Assembly: GCA_009746045.1 (NCBI GenBank)
Contig: RPFO01000165.1
Coordinates: 1,348,046-1,412,045, forward strand
Reading direction: 5' to 3'
Source: Mesostigma viride
Lineage: Eukaryota > Streptophyta > Mesostigmatophyceae > Mesostigmatales > Mesostigmataceae
DNA length: 64,000 bases
Shown here: positions 10,880-23,500 of the stretch, one piece after another
Position numbering within the stretch: the stretch's first letter is position 1
Layout: each line of letters opens with the position of its first letter
Program-made: the position numbers and the translations under genes
Notes under the pieces: generated by a model
Told to the model about the DNA's origin: nothing
Seen by the model: only the letters and a program-made list of their open reading frames with translations
Databases searched by the model: none

Positions 10880-11108
10880 AAAAAACACGGGTTAAATATG
10901 AAGTTGGTGGAGTGGGAGCAATGGATACACGAACACAGTCTTTACGTAAATTTGACCTAGTACGATCCTATTATCCATTTCCAACAGATATGAATTCAAT
11001 ATGATCGTACTGCGTCGCATATTTTTCAGATACGGGGCAAACATCGTGAAAACACCTGAAACACGGGGCAAATATGCAGTGTGGAAACCAAAAAAAAATG
11101 CCTCCGTA

Positions 11109-11114
11109 TTTATT
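11109..11114 (-). promoter_or_regulatory. Possible poly(A) signal of the GT47 gene
   Basis: AATAAA on the minus strand about 160 bp past the TGA stop of the exostosin-like gene, inside GAATAATAAATACGG. The position fits a 3' UTR; nothing else confirms it. Confidence 0.35.
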
Positions 11115-11274
11115 ATTCACTGAATTCCAAACATGATTCCAAACATCGTTGCTGAGCAGCCCAGGCATTACTCTCTACATCGAAGAGACAACCAGCGGAG
11201 GCCTGACTCTCCCACCTGTATAGAGATCTTCAAATCATAGCATAAAGCGTTGCATTTTAGCCTGGCAGGCCACA

Positions 11275-11527
11275 TCATTCCAGAGCACAACATGACTTAA
11301 GCCTGACATCTCCCTTTCCCTCCATGCGCCGCCGCAAAACCTCCATGATGCTGGCAAAAGCATCTGGGCCAGGCGGCAGTGGCCTGTCGCGAATGACTGA
11401 CCGCCACAGGAAGCGTGTCATGCAGCACTCAAGCTGCCGGTGCATCTCCTGCTCCTCCTCAGGGGTGATCGCCAGCAATATGTCCAGCAGGTCGGGGATG
11501 TGGCGCTCCTCCACGCGCACGGAGAAG
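11275..11527 (-). CDS. GT47 gene exon 4 (C-terminal end of exostosin domain)
   Basis: Acceptor TCTTGACAG|C at 11528. The first base completes a Leu codon with CT of exon 3, giving LLPYE-L-FSVRVEERHIPDLLDILLAI, the usual junction of this family. It ends DAFASIMEVLRRRMEGKGDVRLKSCCALE and TGA. That match, the phase fit and the donor GTGCGT tie it to exon 3 although 10.5 kb separate them. Confidence 0.85.
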
Positions 11528-14500
11528 CTGTCAAGATTCAGACAAACCGGTTTGTAGCATCAGTGTGAGGATGCATGGAAAGAAGTGTAATAAGCATAAA
11601 GGTTGGATATAAATAATCTCTTTGCATAAGTTAACAGGTAGTTGTGACATGGCCTGAAAAGAAGCTGGCAAAATGTTCATGCGGCTCACACGAAGCCCAA
11701 GAGTAAAGCCAGTTTGAAGATGCATGGCTGTTAATCCCTGAATTTACAAGAGCTATACATGATGACAGAAAGTCAAAGCCAACAACACAAAGGGTAACCT
11801 AGTGTGACAAGGATCGTCAACAAACTTAAGCCCCCAACTAACCTCACACACGCTTTTTAAAAGGGGAAATATAAACGGTGTGATGCGGATTTTCAAGGGT
11901 GGATGAGCCCTATTTCATTAGTGATGGTAATACAAGGGAGACCACAGCAGTCTGGGATAGCCGCTGGTTGCAAGTCCTCCTGGACACGCACATGGCAGGC
12001 ATTAGACAAGTCATATCAATATGGGGAATTTGTGGGAAGGTTGATTGTGGCAGAGGCGAATTATAGGCTGTGAGGCAAGCAAGTGGCCAGAGGCACTGGC
12101 TTATGAACAGAATGTGCTACGTTGCTGATATCTGGAGTCACGTGCTATTGATCTTACAGTTGCCAGTCGTCAGCGGCCATAACCATGCGACAGAAGCATG
12201 TTGTCTTCCCAGCCATACCGGGCGTTGGAACTAGTAGGAATAGTTTGAAGCTTCTTACACCATGCGGCTGAGCTGATAACCGAGTTCTGGCAGCAAGAAA
12301 AGGCTGAACAGAAAAATTCCTTTGCCTCACACCCGTTTGGTGTGGGGTGAGAGGGGGGAAAGCTCCAAGGAGTTCCTTTGGGGCAGCTGTCAATCAACCC
12401 ACGCTCTTCTTGAGTGGCTGAGAGGCTGCCAAACGTCTCGGACCTGTGTTACAGTCTGGGTGATCGGGGTTGTTCTGCTTATGTTCCTGCAATGATGCAT
12501 TTTTTAAAAAAGTAGCTGGCATAGTTGTCCGCCTTCCTTGTTGGGCTGCAACGAGCCAGCATCTCCACCATGGTCATAGCGTCTCAACGCGCCCGCTGGC
12601 TGTGGCAGAGGGTCATACCTGGGGATGCTTGCACCCCCGGTCGACCATTTCATCAGAGGTCTGCCTGCCTTCAACTGGATCGTGCTGGAGATGCTTTCAC
12701 ACCGGGCTGTGCTGGCTGGTGGGAGGCCACTGAGGCATCCATCTTAAACACGAATTCCCAACTATTTTCAACGGGCATAGTGCGGGGTCTCGCCAAGAAA
12801 TCTGGCAGGCGCCCAACTTGTCTTCTCCATGTGCCCAGTCCTGCCAGATCTGCACCAAGCTGTGACTGTAACGCTAATTAACCTGCGAGAAGGGGGGGGG
12901 CGGTCCAACGATGACGCCCAGCTGTCCATGAAGAGGTGGCCTTTCCGAGGGTCATTTTATAGTGGAGGCACAGACACAGTCGTCGCATATTGGCGTTGCA
13001 ACAGGGTGCTCTTAAGGTCGGAGATTACGAGAGGAGCATCGGCGCTTCCAAGTCAAGCTTCAAGTTGCAGGGGGGGATGATGGGGCATGCACTAGATGAT
13101 GAATCGTCTTTTTATTCGGTTCCGCCCATCCATGCATCCAAAATGGAACAGTCCACTTATTTCTTTCAATAAAAGCAGGTAAATTTTCAAGCGAACAGGT
13201 GTTAAATGACTTTTTTCTGAGCCTGCTGTTGCAACTGAGGCCATGAGACAGCTGCAAATGCACCACTTCTTGAAAACCCGGGCTGGCGGACTAATGCTGT
13301 ATACCAGGGGATGCATGCAAACAAAGGCTTGGCAGGTTGCCGCTGGGAAGCTGGGGCCTTTGCCCGGACTTGGGTGCTGTCATTCAAAGGCGGCAGGCTG
13401 GTATATTTTCAAATGATACCCTGCCAAAGGGAGAGTGGTTGGAGCGCGAGAGAATGCTGGGGAAAGTTGTTTGGAAGTATACCAGTCTCTCGACATGATT
13501 TTCGTGAAGTGACAAGGATAGGTACAGCTTGGTTGGAGGAGACTATTTATACAATCATTTGGAGGCTGCTTGGGCTTGAAGTGGAGAAGTCTTGGGGACG
13601 ATGTGACCAGTGCTTGGCTACATGTGCAAACGTTACAACCTTACAAGTACGTTATGGCATATGTGGTGCTCTTCAATTTTTGGAAATTAATTCTGATCTG
13701 TGATTTCCGACCAGAGCACGCCAGCATCACTCTGGAAGGCAGTGGCAGACTTACTTTTGCATCGTTTGTCGCGGCAGATATGCCTCGTTGAGCAAGGATG
13801 TTTGACTTGAAATGTGACCAAAGTAAGCTCAAGTAGGCAAAGTCGGCCTCTGTTCTTTCCACAAAGGCAGGATCAGGATGCCCGGTGATACATACCTCGG
13901 GTCTGGTGTACGTCCTTTTGGAGTAACTGCAGACCACATACCGCACAAGTGACGGTATAACAGGGCGCAGGGAGGGAAGCAGTGCACAGGCAGGAGGTGA
14001 CGCCGGAGCCATGAACTGCAGTCGCCTGGCCTATGCCAGCTGCATGCAGCTCGAAGAAGAGAGAGCCCATGCAGTTCACGTGCAGAAGCCCCTCAGAGGC
14101 ACTGGGTGCAGTTGAGCAGGTCTTTGGGAATAACTACTGGGTGACAGCTGCCAGTTTTGGGACTCTCAACCCAGATGGAGTCTGTCGTGCGATTGCCGGA
14201 CAAAATGTCGACAACTTGCTGGCAGACCAAACGGAACGTTGGTGGCAGACCTCCAAGCCCTAAAGTAGAAGGTTTGTGGTTGATGCCTTGTCGTAAAGGC
14301 AGAGCTTCAAGCCTTGTGGTAGATGCCTTTGTGGTAGATGCCTTTTGGTAGAGGCAGACCTTGTAGCCTTGTGGTAGATGCAGGGAGGGAGCAAGGGGAG
14401 GAAGCACTGCCGCCATCCAAATGTGCACAACAGAATCGGCAAAGTCAAAAGGAAATTCCACAATATCAGCAGGCAGAGAGAATGTCGGAAAAAATAGAGA

Positions 14501-17500
14501 AGCCGGATTGGAACATTTATTATGGTACCTCACCCCCTGGAGATGACTTTGTGCAAAGTGGTGGACGTAAAAGTGCCTAGGTCGACAAACTTGTACAGGG
14601 TTTGGAAGCAATGGCTCGCAGGGATGCAAGAGGTGGAAAACTAGCCCAAGGCCCCAAAGGGCCAGTGCTGCCGAGCAAAAAATCCCAAGAGCGTGCAATC
14701 ATTAATTCAGAATTAAAACATTCGCCAGACATGCTAGAGGACGCCAGCGTCAATCCCAGGGGCATTTAATAGTGAATTGCAACAAACAATCCGGGGAACT
14801 GGACTAGGTAAGCTAGAATATTGACAGAAAGCCCTTATAAAGATTGCGAGATTTGTGTCACTTCAAGATGCCCTTCTTAAGGAGCTGGGATGTGCAGCTG
14901 GGAGCGTGTGGCTCTGGAACATCTGATGAGAGTGGTGGCAGGCTGTTAGCCTCACTGCAGCGGAAGGGAAGGATGGGGGGTGGCGGAAGGTGGTAAGCCA
15001 CCTCCTGCCAGCCTAAGGGGGGAGGCTGCACTGTCAGCAACCCGCTGGGATACCAGCCTTGCAAAGTCATGGGCAAGTTTAGGCAAGTTAAGGAAGGCGC
15101 ACCAAGCACAGCAGAAGACCACGTAACCATTCCATCTCCCCCCTCAAACACCTGGCCAAGCCTATGGATAGCACACAGGGACAGTAATGGCGGCATTCAC
15201 CATGCAAATATATGCAAGAGTTATTTATGTGCTACTAGTATGCAAGTAGGGAACTGGTGTGAACAGCTACGGGCACAGGCGCTAAGCCTGCCCAAAACGG
15301 CAGTGGCGAGAAAGATGCTTGACCTGCTTGCAGTCCAACCAAGCTGCGAGGAAGTCTACACCAAAGGAATAATGCCTGAAGGCAGCGATCGCAATGAGAC
15401 CCAAGTATTGGGATGTTCCGGACCCTAGCTGGGGCTGCTGAATGCAATAACAGAGCAGCTCATGGGCAAAGCTGGCGGGGGTGGATCTAATGCCATCGGA
15501 GGAAGTGGGTGGATGTATAGTTGGCGTGGCTAAGGGTTGGGTAAGCTACCTCAAGCTGGGGCTGCTGAATGCAATAACAGAGCAGCTCATGGGCAAAGCT
15601 GGCGGGGGTGGATATAATGCCATCGGAGGAAGTGGGTGGATGTATGTTTGGCGTGGCTAAGGGTTGGGTAAGCTACCTCAATATCAACAAGGAACTGGGC
15701 AACCTCCAGGCCATGAACATTCCCAAGACCATGTTACCTCACCTGGGCATACTTGGGGATGCGTACGTCAGAGGGGGCGATACTGTAGTGCCAACAGGCG
15801 ACTTGGTGTCCTACAAAAGCTTCATTGCCATGACCTATGGTGTTGAGGTCACCAAGGACGAGTACGTGGTCACTGTTGGGCTGCCGGGGAAGCGGCGGAG
15901 TGCGTGGCCCGTGCTGAAGGTGCTAGCAACGGTCCATCCCCGCACAATGGCGATGAGGGAGGGCATGCACGAAATTGCGATCTACATGGATGGTGCCATG
16001 GATCTACGGTGCGAGGTAAAGTAAAGCTTTAGCGCAGGGAAGCTCATTGTGGTGTGTGACGATTGAGGCCAACCTGCAATTGAGTAAAAAGAGAGCTGTA
16101 ACTTGGATCACCTCCTGCCCCCCTCTTGTCTATTGCCATGGCTGACCCGGTGGCTAGCAACAGGCGGACGTGGAGACGCTGACCCCACTCATTCCAAGGC
16201 TGATGAGGGAGGCTACCTTCCTAAACACTTGGTGTCTTCCAAAGGAGAAGGCCAAGATGGACAGGATGGGAGGAATGAGAGGCCCTGAGGGTGGTGCACT
16301 TGAGGGACGAAGCCAGCGGCGAAGTAACAAATCCTTGTGTATGCTTGCACGCACGCTATTCTCACTTGCGGGCAAAGCTACTGCTGAGAGGTTGCTGTTA
16401 CCTTGGGGTAGTGGCTGTGGCTGCAAATGCCAAGCGCAATCTGCCCGCCTATCTGGCAGAAATGCTTCAATTTCATCAGCATTGAAGGCATAAGGCCAGC
16501 AGCAAGCACAGCGGCTATGGGTGGGGGTGAGAGAGGAGCCAGAGTCTGCCCTAGCATTGGCTCCTATGCCGAGAATCAAGAGGGAGAGACTTTGGCAAAA
16601 GGAAATTGCAGCTTCTAGTGTTCGACATATGGACAGGTGTCACCAACCCTGTGATAGCCGTGGCGTAAAGGAGATGGTGCACACGCATCAGGAAACAGGG
16701 TACCCAACCTTCTTATTCATTCCAATAGAGGCTGGCTTCTGATGGCCCCAGACCATGAAATAAGCAGGCGCAGCAAGCTGTAGCTAGCGAAGGACAGATT
16801 GACATCCATAGCTGGTGGAGAGATCCAGGGATAAAGAAAAGAGGTGCAAGCCATAGTCAAGGAAATGGCAGAGCGCGTGCAATGCTTGGAGATACAAGGC
16901 AAGAAAGTGGTGACTTTGGTGGATTCTGTGGATGTCCTTAATGTGTTTGGCTAAAGGGCAGTCACCGTCACATAAACTTAACAAGCAGCCCTGCCGGCTG
17001 TGGTCGCTCACCTTGGCTAGTGGACGCAGCCGCCAGTGGTTGCGGATGCCAAGCGCGCTCCAGCCAGCCGATGGCACTTCCCGCAATCATCCAAGGCAGA
17101 CTTTGTGGCTGGTTGTGTTTGCGGCGTTGCCAATAATGGAATCCAGTCCAAACTGTGGCATATCGAGCCTGTTACCTGCCTGCCATCTCACAGGAAAAGT
17201 CAAGCCAGCTGTCTGGCTGGCCTGCAATGGTGGCCCAAGGGTGGAGCTCATTCTGCGGATGTGAAGAACCTCCCTTCTGAAATCATCCTGCGACAGTGCA
17301 CTGCTGGCAAGCACGCCTGAGAGAAGGCATTCCTTGTCCCCTACTTGCACTTCAACTGCAATCGGCATGCTGCAGCGAAGCGTGAGTAGACAGTATCTGT
17401 GCCGACCATGGGGCATGGAATGCCACACATAGATCCTGGCGAGCCTGTTCAGCAACAAAGGTGCTGGTGACGCAGCAACCCAGTCGTCCCTGTGTGCAGA

Positions 17501-20500
17501 TTGCTCTCGAGTTGTCTAAGTTGAGATTTCCGATCTTCTGCTGCGGGCCATGCGCTTGGCCCTATCAACCATAGTGGCCATCTTAATGCTGCCACGGTCC
17601 TGAATCGCTTGTTTGTAAAGTAGCATAGGCTCGGGACCCTGGGTTGCCAAAGAGAAATATAAGAATAAGGTAGCCTTTTAAATTCAGCCGGAATATTGCA
17701 TGCCTTCACATATCTTCATAGCTTCACTTATCATTTTAGAAAGGACCTTAAGATCATGCTTGAAATTTCATGCTTGACAAAAGTAAGCTTGTATCCATGG
17801 GATTCCAGAAGATAAATTGATAAATTTGAACATCATAGTATTGGAAATTCTAGCCATAATGAGCGATCTCTCTCTCTTTTCTCTTCAGTTCAAATAGATT
17901 GCCGGCACGTATATCCTATACCGCATAAGCGATGAGCATTAATGCAAAGCTGATCTGAGTTATTCCCATGAGGTAGAGGCTTGGCCTAGGGGCCACCTCC
18001 CTAGCCCCCCCCCGTCCACAGCACCCCTACCCTCCTACCCCTACCATGCAGAAACTTGCGTTTTCCATCGTTCCTACAAGTGATACTGGAAGTAAAACAC
18101 CTAGAGTGACTATCCGCTCTGTTCTGACACACAAAAACACATTCTAGGCAGAAATCACGCAGCCCAAATTCTGTCCCCTTTCCCATCCCCACCCCCCCCC
18201 CCCCCCCCCCCCCCCCCAGGCCTACCTTTACATACAATCGGCAGAAAATGGTTGCAAACCCTATGGCATGCTTGGCACACACAAACACAAAGGAGACATC
18301 GACCCTCCCAGAGAAATCACCTACTATTGGAGTTTGATTTCTTGGTGAGGGTCGATGTTTCCTATTGTGTTGGTGTATGCCAAGAATGCAAATGGGGTTG
18401 CAACTATTTTATAACCCCCCAAAGGGCTCGGGAAAGCCCCTGTTCCTTAAGTCAGGAAATCTCCGCCCCCCCGAACTCCCCCCTAAACCTCAAACTCTTG
18501 CCCGGATTGTCAAAGTGATATTTTTGCTGGGCAGGGCTTGTGCCAAGGACTCCAAATCCGTGTTTGGAATTGAGATAGGCCCTGCGGTGCTCTTACCATA
18601 ATTTTTACCATTTAGGTGGTCCTTTAGTCAAATGTGCCTACGCTTCCGCCATGGTCAAGATGACCAAAATCACTGCCCTGCCCTTAGGCAGTAGACACAT
18701 CATGAAGTCCAATGTTGATAGGTGAAATTTTCTGTGCTGCTACAGAATGCCCTTGGTTAGTAGGCCATGTAGGAACGCATGCACAACCTATCTAATATTA
18801 AGTTATAGACAATTTTCGTCCATGTAATGTTACAGGGACTCCTAACAACTTGATGTGAACGTATGTTTCAAGTTGTCATCAGTTCACCACCTCAACACCA
18901 AGAATGCAGCTAGACCTCGAAGCTGTAAGATACATTGTTACTTACTGTAAGGTAGTTTTAAGTAATTATCGACCACAATTGACACATGCCTTCTTGCAGG
19001 TACTGAATGATGGCCATGACAGGGCCATGCTAAACTTATCATTTTTAAGATAAAAAATTTAAATAAATGTTATTAGGTACAATGACAGCTGTTAAGGGGG
19101 CCTATAGTGCACTTTTCTGGAAACCATACCTGCGCATGCGATATAAATCAAAGGATGATTGGGGAGCATAGATATGATTTTTTTAAGAAAAAAACAACCA
19201 CTTGGTGGGGGGGGCGATAGCCCCCACCCTACACCGGTAACGCGCTTAAAATCAGTTTTCTCTGAATATAGTTTAATTAACGCATGCGGGAAAGATAGGG
19301 CCGCTATGCCTTGGCCTGGATGTGGAAGGCTGTCTGCGACATGGGCTGACTGATTCGATCTGTACAAAGGGTTTCCTGTTCGCCCGAATTTTCCTTGGAT
19401 GACCCGGTTGTTTATAAGGGTCGGTGGCTAATAATTAGTGGTCCGAGAAAATGAATTGTAGGTGTTATACGACTTGCTTGCAAAGATTCGTGTTTGGTTG
19501 CACCAGCTGAGGTTAGGTGGGGACCTGTAGGGTCGGCTGGCTGCTTAACGAATCTTTGGCTGATTTGTTTTCTTTAGTGAGTCGTGATTAATTATTGTAT
19601 AGTGGATTCCGACCGGCCCAAGGGGGTCGATGGGCGAGTTTATTGTTTGTCAGACTTGGGAACCTTGTACAACTACCTGTACGGTTAATGCACTGGCCTG
19701 GGGGTGCGTGGCCACGTTGTTTGTAGTGGCGTTTTCAGCACTGTTCAGGCCGGCGTGTTACGCATGCTGGTGTTACTTAATTTAGGATGATGTCAGCTTG
19801 TGTGTCGGCGGGCCATGCCTTAAGCAAGCTAGGCAGGCAATGATCCGCAATTGTTTCTTTCCCCTCCCTCCCACCCTGGAGGCTTCTTGCTTCCGCGTAC
19901 GGATTGAGAAACCTTATGGCCACTTTTAACTGCTGCATTTGTGGCTCCACTTATTGTATTCAATCAAATGCTGGTCTTCTTGGGAGCTCAGTGATCTTAA
20001 GAGAAAAAGACGCTATTTTAGTCACGGTTTTCCTAGCGTGGGGGACGTCACGGCAAAACTGCCCACTCCAAGTTTGGTCCGACGGGGCTCTGACAGACGT
20101 GGAGCGAGCTCCAAAACCGCCCCGTCGCCAGAATTATTAAAAAGGAGTGCGCTCAAGTTGGCTTTTTGAGGACGGCGCGAGGAAAATAGAACCTAAGCGC
20201 GCTCGGCAAACACACGCGGCGCCTGGTTTTCAGGAGAGGTGCGCACTCACCGTGAGACTAGGTATTGGTCCGGCGGTTTGGCTTACATCCCGGAGTGAGG
20301 TACTCGTGGACGTACTAACGCACATATACGTACTAGGGTAATGATACGGTCATAACTTTTAGGACACGTGGCGAAACTAGGAGAGATCTTGGTGGCGTCA
20401 GATACCTGACTGTGCTGACTACCTCCCTAGCATATAAATGCCACGTGTCACACGTCCAACGTGCACTCCGTTTCGCCCCGACTGACCCATTTTGGAAAAG

Positions 20501-23500
20501 GTGTGCGCTCAGCCATTTTTCACTTTGGCTGGTGACCGACGGCGCTGGACGGCAATAAGTGTGTGGGATCAAGTAGGAAAATGGGGGGGCATATCCCCCC
20601 CCCTTTTTTCCTAAGACAATGGGCATACTTCTTGACCAAACCACATAGTATTTTTATTTAGTTTCCTCACGTTTGAGAAACTCTACCATATTGGGACCAA
20701 GAAATGAGCATGAATGCATAAGATTTTACCGCAAAAGGGTCATTTTTCTCCCCCCAAAAATAAATAACCAAATCATAAACACTTAGAAAAATGCCATACC
20801 ACATATTTTCAAATACTACAGGTGGGGGGACATGCAGCCCCAAATTTTGAGGGCATTCTGACAAGCAGAGCTCTAGCTATTGGATTTTTTAGCTGAACAA
20901 ATTGCTTCCCATTTGAGCTCACCACACGTGTATGGCTCGGAGTGAGAAACCCAATCAATGGTGGAATAACTTGCCAAACATACCAGGAAGGGTTTCCAAT
21001 CATCACTGGCCATTGAATTGAATTGTAACATAACTCCGTTGGGAGTATATGTAGCACATAGCCCTTGAGAGGGGGCATATGGCCTATCATACACTGGCCA
21101 TGGTCCCATTATATTAGGACACGTACTCTGTGCCGGTGCTATATCTTAGTGCGGAAAAATTCAAAGGTGTCCCGTCTCCTTAACAAGTCGTCTGGGTGCC
21201 ACCTGCGTCTTCCTAGCTGCATACTGTAGCTGCTGCTGCATGCCGGACATGACCAGCGCCAGATGCAGCAGGTAAGCAAAGCTCGTGGCTTGCAGCCCAC
21301 ATAAATATGGGAGTGCACGATGCGAGCTTACACAGAACTTGTAGGGAAAAGGGCTCTACCTGCGTCTTCCTAGCTGCATACTGTAGCTGCTGCTGCATGC
21401 CGGACATAACCAGCGCCAGATGCAGCAGGTAAGCAAGCTCGTGGCTGGCAGCCAACATAAATATGGGAGTGCATGATGCGAGCTTACACAGAACTTATAG
21501 GAAAAAGGGCTCTAAGAAATGGACCGAGCACGTGCAGAGCAAAACAGAGCAACCACGACTTACTACTACTCACAAGAAGCCCTCAATTAAGCATAAACGC
21601 AAAAACAACCGTTTGGAAACACCAGGCTTCACAGGTTTACCACGCCATGCAATCCAAAGCAACATCGTCATCTCCTTGCCACATGCCTCCAAATGGTACA
21701 AGGGTAGAAAGCGAGATCAAATTTTCATAACTGGCAAGAGATGAGCCAAGTTTAACGACAGATATGCCTCCCCAAACGAGACCACATGACAGGCAGTTCA
21801 ATAATTTGCAAGAACAGGGCAGAGATACAGGCAGCATCAGCGCACCCACGGTGGTTCCTCCAATCCGAGCCGCCTTTCAGCCTAGCTGGTGAACGACAAA
21901 GTTAGAACATGTGCCTGCCAAAAATTGCCACAATGTGCATCCTTTAAGTCCAAGGTAATGACAACTGAGCTAACAATACAAAAAAAGAAATTATGGCTAA
22001 TTAAGGTTTAGAGTAGGCATGCGCAGGTCAGGTCACACACCAAACCACTGCAGGGCGTCAGGGTAGGGTTCCAGGGTTGGATACGCACAGTTCGTACGGC
22101 AGCAGCTCCTCCAACGGCTGGTCCACGTTGTCGGAGATGATGACGGGGATGCAGCCCACAACGACCGCATCGATGACACGGATGCCGAACCCACTTCCAG
22201 TTGGCGCGAGGCAGAAACGCGACGTGGCCAGCATGCGGCCGTATCCACGGCCCACCTTCTTGCGGCTGAGCACCACACCGATGTCCGTGCGGTTCTCAAA
22301 CAGCTCGAATACGCGCTGGCGCACGCCGTGGCTATACCTGGAATGCCCGTGGATGACATTTGCAAGTTAAGTGAAAAGACATCTTTAGCAAAAGAAGAAA
22401 CCACGTCCAGGCCAATAAAACGCCACAAAACAAGATGCAGCTATTTGTACAGCACGCTGCCAAAAAAGAAGCGCAGGGGAACCTGTCTGCGCATGCCCCA
22501 GTTCAACAAGGTTGAGAATCAACCAGAGCGCCTGCAGACCGCAGATGGATTACTACCTGCATCTGTAATAGCAACATCATCGCCATGTTAGACGTAAATG
22601 CATCTTATATTTAAAAATTAGAAAATTTAAATGCATCTTATAGCAGGCTGTGCCTGCACCAAGTGGCCCGCATATATGAAGACAACTACTTCACTGCTGG
22701 AAGCATAAACACAGGCACACAAGCCTGATCACTTGGCATGGCTCGTCAAGTACTGTGGCAGATACAATGTAGTGCATGCTTTCAAAGTTCCACATGTGGA
22801 ATGAAACGGGCGCGCATTAGTGGGCTCCAAATGGGGCCGATGAGGATCAGCAGGGCCAAGCCAAATCTAGGCGCCGCAAAATTATCGCTGGTGCAAGGTG
22901 CGAGGTGTCCACTCTGGGTTCATCCTGCGACTGTGTTGCCCGCAAAGAACATTGGGCAGGCAACAGATTGTGCTGTGTACAAGGTAAAACAGACTCTGTA
23001 TCGGCTGGCGACGGTATTCGGTGCCACGTCAACCGGGTTCATCCAAGTGGAGTTGGCCTGGATTTTGCGACCTCTTGGGACTGGAACTGGCTGGATCTGC
23101 ATTTCATAGGCGCCAGCGGTTCCAGCCCAGTTCCAGTCGAACTACAGGGGTCATAAGGATGGGTATTGCATAGTGTGGAACCCAACGTTAGCCTGGTTTT
23201 GAATTCAGAAAGCGACTCACTGGGACTGGTGTACGTGAAAACCGCCTTATCCCCCACAAATCGACAGCATTTCCTTTCAAGCAAACGGCAAGGGGATAAT
23301 GCTTCACTTGTTGCGTCTCAAATTCATACAAGAAGCCATAGACTCAACAATTGGCTACGGGCCAGGACGAGGTCCAGAACACGAGGCAGCAAACTTGCAG
23401 CCATGGACACCACAGCGCACACACACAAAAAAATGTTTTGGTTGCTTGCACATTGCCGTGAGAAAGAAAAGCAGGTAATAAGGACCATGATGAACTACCA

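Larger units (their letters stand above)
11528..22088 (-). other. Intron 3 of the GT47 gene, 10,561 bp
   Basis: Long intron between the last two exons. It holds no recognisable complete gene. There are short plus-strand open stretches at 13311-13703, 15716-16024 (MNIPKTMLPHLGILGDAYVRG...), 16291-16485 and 17036-17320 that look mildly protein-like but are broken by stops and match no family I know; they may be debris of an old element or nested pseudogene. It also carries tandem duplications (14271, 15427, 21201), a 26-base C tract and a long hairpin (18245). The alternative is two truncated GT47 paralogues, but the exact phase and motif join argues for one gene. Confidence 0.7.

Noticed and set aside
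11275-11527. Independent small gene instead of a GT47 exon
   Set aside because: It starts at an AG acceptor in the exact phase of the exon 3 donor and continues the family motif FSVRV.E; no ATG of its own fits.
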